Below are positions 62,659 through 64,000 of a stretch of DNA of 64,000 bases, piece after piece (within the stretch, counting starts at the first letter, position 1; every line of letters starts with the position of its first letter). The notes beneath the pieces are model-generated. The model had not been told where the DNA came from and did no database searches. It saw only the letters and a list, made by a program, of their open reading frames with translations. The position numbers and the translations under genes are program-made. Source of the DNA: Fibrobacter sp. UWT2 (GTDB taxonomy: Bacteria > Fibrobacterota > Fibrobacteria > Fibrobacterales > Fibrobacteraceae); the NCBI RefSeq assembly GCF_900142545.1, contig NZ_FRBF01000016.1, forward strand, positions 1-64,000. Direction: 5' to 3'.

Positions 62659-62913
62659 TTTTGATTGAATTTTTTGAAAAAAAATTTGAAGTTTTAAGGG
62701 GAGTTTTGAGTGGATATAGGGGTAAAACCAGAAATATTACTATTTCTAACAAATTAAAAAATCAAAATTTTAAATTAAAAAATTAAATCACCAAACCCAT
62801 AAGCTTATCAAATATAGTAAAAAATGTCATTTTTGTAAAGAGCATTATTTGACAATAATTGTCATTTGACAAAAACGTTATTGATGGCGATAAGACAAAA
62901 AAAGGAGATTATT
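62659..62913. other. AT-rich divergent intergenic region
   Basis: About 250 bases of strongly A+T-rich sequence between the McrB-like pair and the caspase-fold candidate. It contains the imperfect direct repeat TTTGACAATAATTGTCATTTGACAAAAACG (62849-62878) with ATTGTCATTTGACAA palindrome-like arms, a possible operator. No gene is seen. Confidence 0.5.
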
Positions 62914-63474
62914 ATGGATTCATGTACCGTCATTTTTTCAAACATGGGCGACACCGACACGCTGGTTCTCAAGCACATCTGGGAAGGTCTCCCCAACGTA
63001 AAGGTTGTCGAAGTCAACAACCACAACGGTCCCTGGGCTAAAAAAGTCAACTCCGCCATTCTAGCCGAAAAAGACACACTTATATTATGTGGTCACGGCT
63101 ACCCCAGCGGACTATTGTCGCCGCAAATGCACGGCGAACAGTTTCTCGTTTCCGAAAGGAATGTCCGTTACATCAAGGCAAAGCGAGTCATCGGGATCTG
63201 GTGTTACGCATCGTCGTTCGCCAAAAGTGTCAATCTGAATGGATTTTTCTCGTCGATGTTCATCAGCAACCCTATCGAAGCGCACATCAATGGTTGCACC
63301 CGTTCCGATGCGGCAACCATCACCCGCGAAGAAATTCTGTTCGGCCAGCGTCTGAACCAGCTCATCGCAAGTGACACCCCCATGAGCGAATGGAAGGACA
63401 AGCTGATCGACCAGGCCGACATGAACATCGATATCGTCAGGTTCAATTATAAGGGACTGACGTATTTGAAATAA
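62914..63474 (+). CDS. Caspase-fold-like small protein (putative Cys peptidase)
   Basis: A 186-residue protein from the ATG at 62914 (AAAGGAG 7 nt upstream). The pattern is that of a minimal caspase-like alpha/beta fold: strand CTVIFSNMGDTDTLVL, strand TLILCGHGYPSGLL with the candidate catalytic His in GHG, and strand RVIGIWCYASSFAKSV with the candidate nucleophile Cys in WCYAS. A normal bacterial caspase/CHAT pair reads GHGxxxGL and CxSxxF, so the spacing is right; other parts (NPIEAHINGCTRSDAATITREEILFG) do not match a known subfamily. It stands alone without prodomain. Function inferred as proteolytic; the alternative is a catalytically inert alpha/beta protein. Confidence 0.55.
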   Translation: MDSCTVIFSNMGDTDTLVLKHIWEGLPNVKVVEVNNHNGPWAKKVNSAILAEKDTLILCGHGYPSGLLSPQMHGEQFLVSERNVRYIKAKRVIGIWCYASSFAKSVNLNGFFSSMFISNPIEAHINGCTRSDAATITREEILFGQRLNQLIASDTPMSEWKDKLIDQADMNIDIVRFNYKGLTYLK

Positions 63475-63481
63475 TAGACAA

Positions 63482-63501
63482 GGGAGGGGTTGCCCCCTCC
63501 C
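63482..63501 (+). terminator. Hairpin without T tract after the caspase-like gene
   Basis: GGGAGGGG TTG CCCCCTCCC just past the stop codon. Strong stem, but no T run, so termination is uncertain. Confidence 0.4.
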
Positions 63502-63561
63502 TAAGACCCTCCTTACACTCGGAACAAGTTCCTTCGTGGGCACCTTCGGTGCAGAAGACTA

Positions 63562-63993
63562 TTATATATAATAATCGAAATCGTCTTCCGGCAATTGAGC
63601 GGCGACTCGGAGTTCATCATATTTACAACGAGCTCCTTTAAACATTTCTCTATATCCCGTACCTACAACGTTTCGCAAGTCCCAATGGCGAACATCGCCC
63701 TCAAATTGAGAATTTTCAAACATAGAACCAGCCCCAATAACATTGGAAACGTCCCATTGGCTGATATCGCCATTGAATTGCGAATTCTTGAACATTTCGT
63801 GCATATACGTAACATTAGAAACATCCCACTGGCTGATATCGCCGTTAAACGGAGAGTTCAAAAACAATTCGCTCATATCCGTCACATTTGACACATCAAT
63901 GTAGTTCAAGTCACATTCATTTCCATTTCTTTCAATAGCCACTTCTATAATTTTTTTAAGATGATCCCGATCCCAGGCAACAGCTTTATTCAC
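63562..63993 (-). CDS. DUF285 (BspA-type) repeat protein, probably truncated by the window edge
   Basis: A protein of at least 143 aa consisting of DUF285-type repeats, each of about 34 residues: [72 protein letters not shown] and [16 protein letters not shown]. The frame is still open at the right window edge, and a GTG at 63993 is the only start candidate inside; the true start may lie beyond 64000. Such repeats form leucine-rich-like surfaces and are often on secreted proteins, but no signal sequence is visible. It has no ribosome binding site in view. Confidence 0.75.
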   Translation of the reverse strand: MNKAVAWDRDHLKKIIEVAIERNGNECDLNYIDVSNVTDMSELFLNSPFNGDISQWDVSNVTYMHEMFKNSQFNGDISQWDVSNVIGAGSMFENSQFEGDVRHWDLRNVVGTGYREMFKGARCKYDELRVAAQLPEDDFDYYI

Positions 63994-64000
63994 AGGTCTC

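Overview
The window looks like chromosomal DNA of a Fibrobacter species (phylum Fibrobacterota, rumen or gut fibre degraders). Two protein families named after Fibrobacter succinogenes recur: seven copies, in five proteins, of the domain with the signature RDGxxYxTVxIGxQxWMAENL...GWHxPxxxEW...SVRCxK (the TIGR02145 'major paralogous domain'), and one TIGR02147-type regulator. Many lipoproteins carry Ser-rich linkers, and there are plant-polysaccharide enzymes (PL1-type pectate lyase, GH53 galactanase, an esterase). LptD, an RND pump, FadL-like and porin-like proteins indicate a diderm. Family names come from memory of motifs; no search was run.

Layout. 1-2.6 kb: AT-rich island with a cytosine-5 methyltransferase and a DUF4928-like restriction-enzyme candidate whose N-terminus lies in another frame across an A8 run. 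2.7-5.3 kb: small acidic protein, dnaX (with an A10 slippage candidate) and ybaB. 5.4-11.0 kb: TolC/adaptor/RND efflux operon. 11.1-15.8 kb: orphan GspE-like ATPase, MCE/MlaD-like protein, recG, small membrane protein. 16-17.9 kb: FadL-like protein and rnpB (minus strand). 18-22.3 kb (minus): TIGR02147 regulator, pectate lyase, small membrane protein, esterase. 22.4-24.6 kb: dCMP deaminase-like protein and ilvC. 24.7-36.3 kb: accessory, lipoprotein-rich stretch with paralogous-domain proteins, a toxin-antitoxin-like pair, GNAT, condensation-type acyltransferase, VWA lipoprotein and FliB-like protein. 36.3-40.7 kb (minus): MATE exporter plus three envelope genes carrying CC, Met-rich and His-rich segments. 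40.9-46.9 kb: ffh; then chorismate mutase, prephenate dehydrogenase, a divergent EPSP-synthase-like protein and NAD kinase as a coupled minus-strand operon. 47-52.2 kb: GH53, lipoproteins, L31, a two-domain paralogous lipoprotein. 52.3-57.9 kb (minus): hisB, RodZ-like, maf, LptD, PDZ protein. 58-64 kb: a double-AAA ATPase, two paralogous proteins resembling McrB-associated N-terminal domains, a stand-alone caspase-fold candidate and a DUF285-repeat protein; this is the best candidate here for an undescribed system.

Many genes carry TATATT or TAAATT upstream, like the Bacteroidota -7 element TAnnTTTG. In six or more cases it ends only 7-9 nt before the start codon with no Shine-Dalgarno sequence, suggesting leaderless mRNAs. 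No tRNA, rRNA, CRISPR array, insertion sequence or replication origin was recognised.
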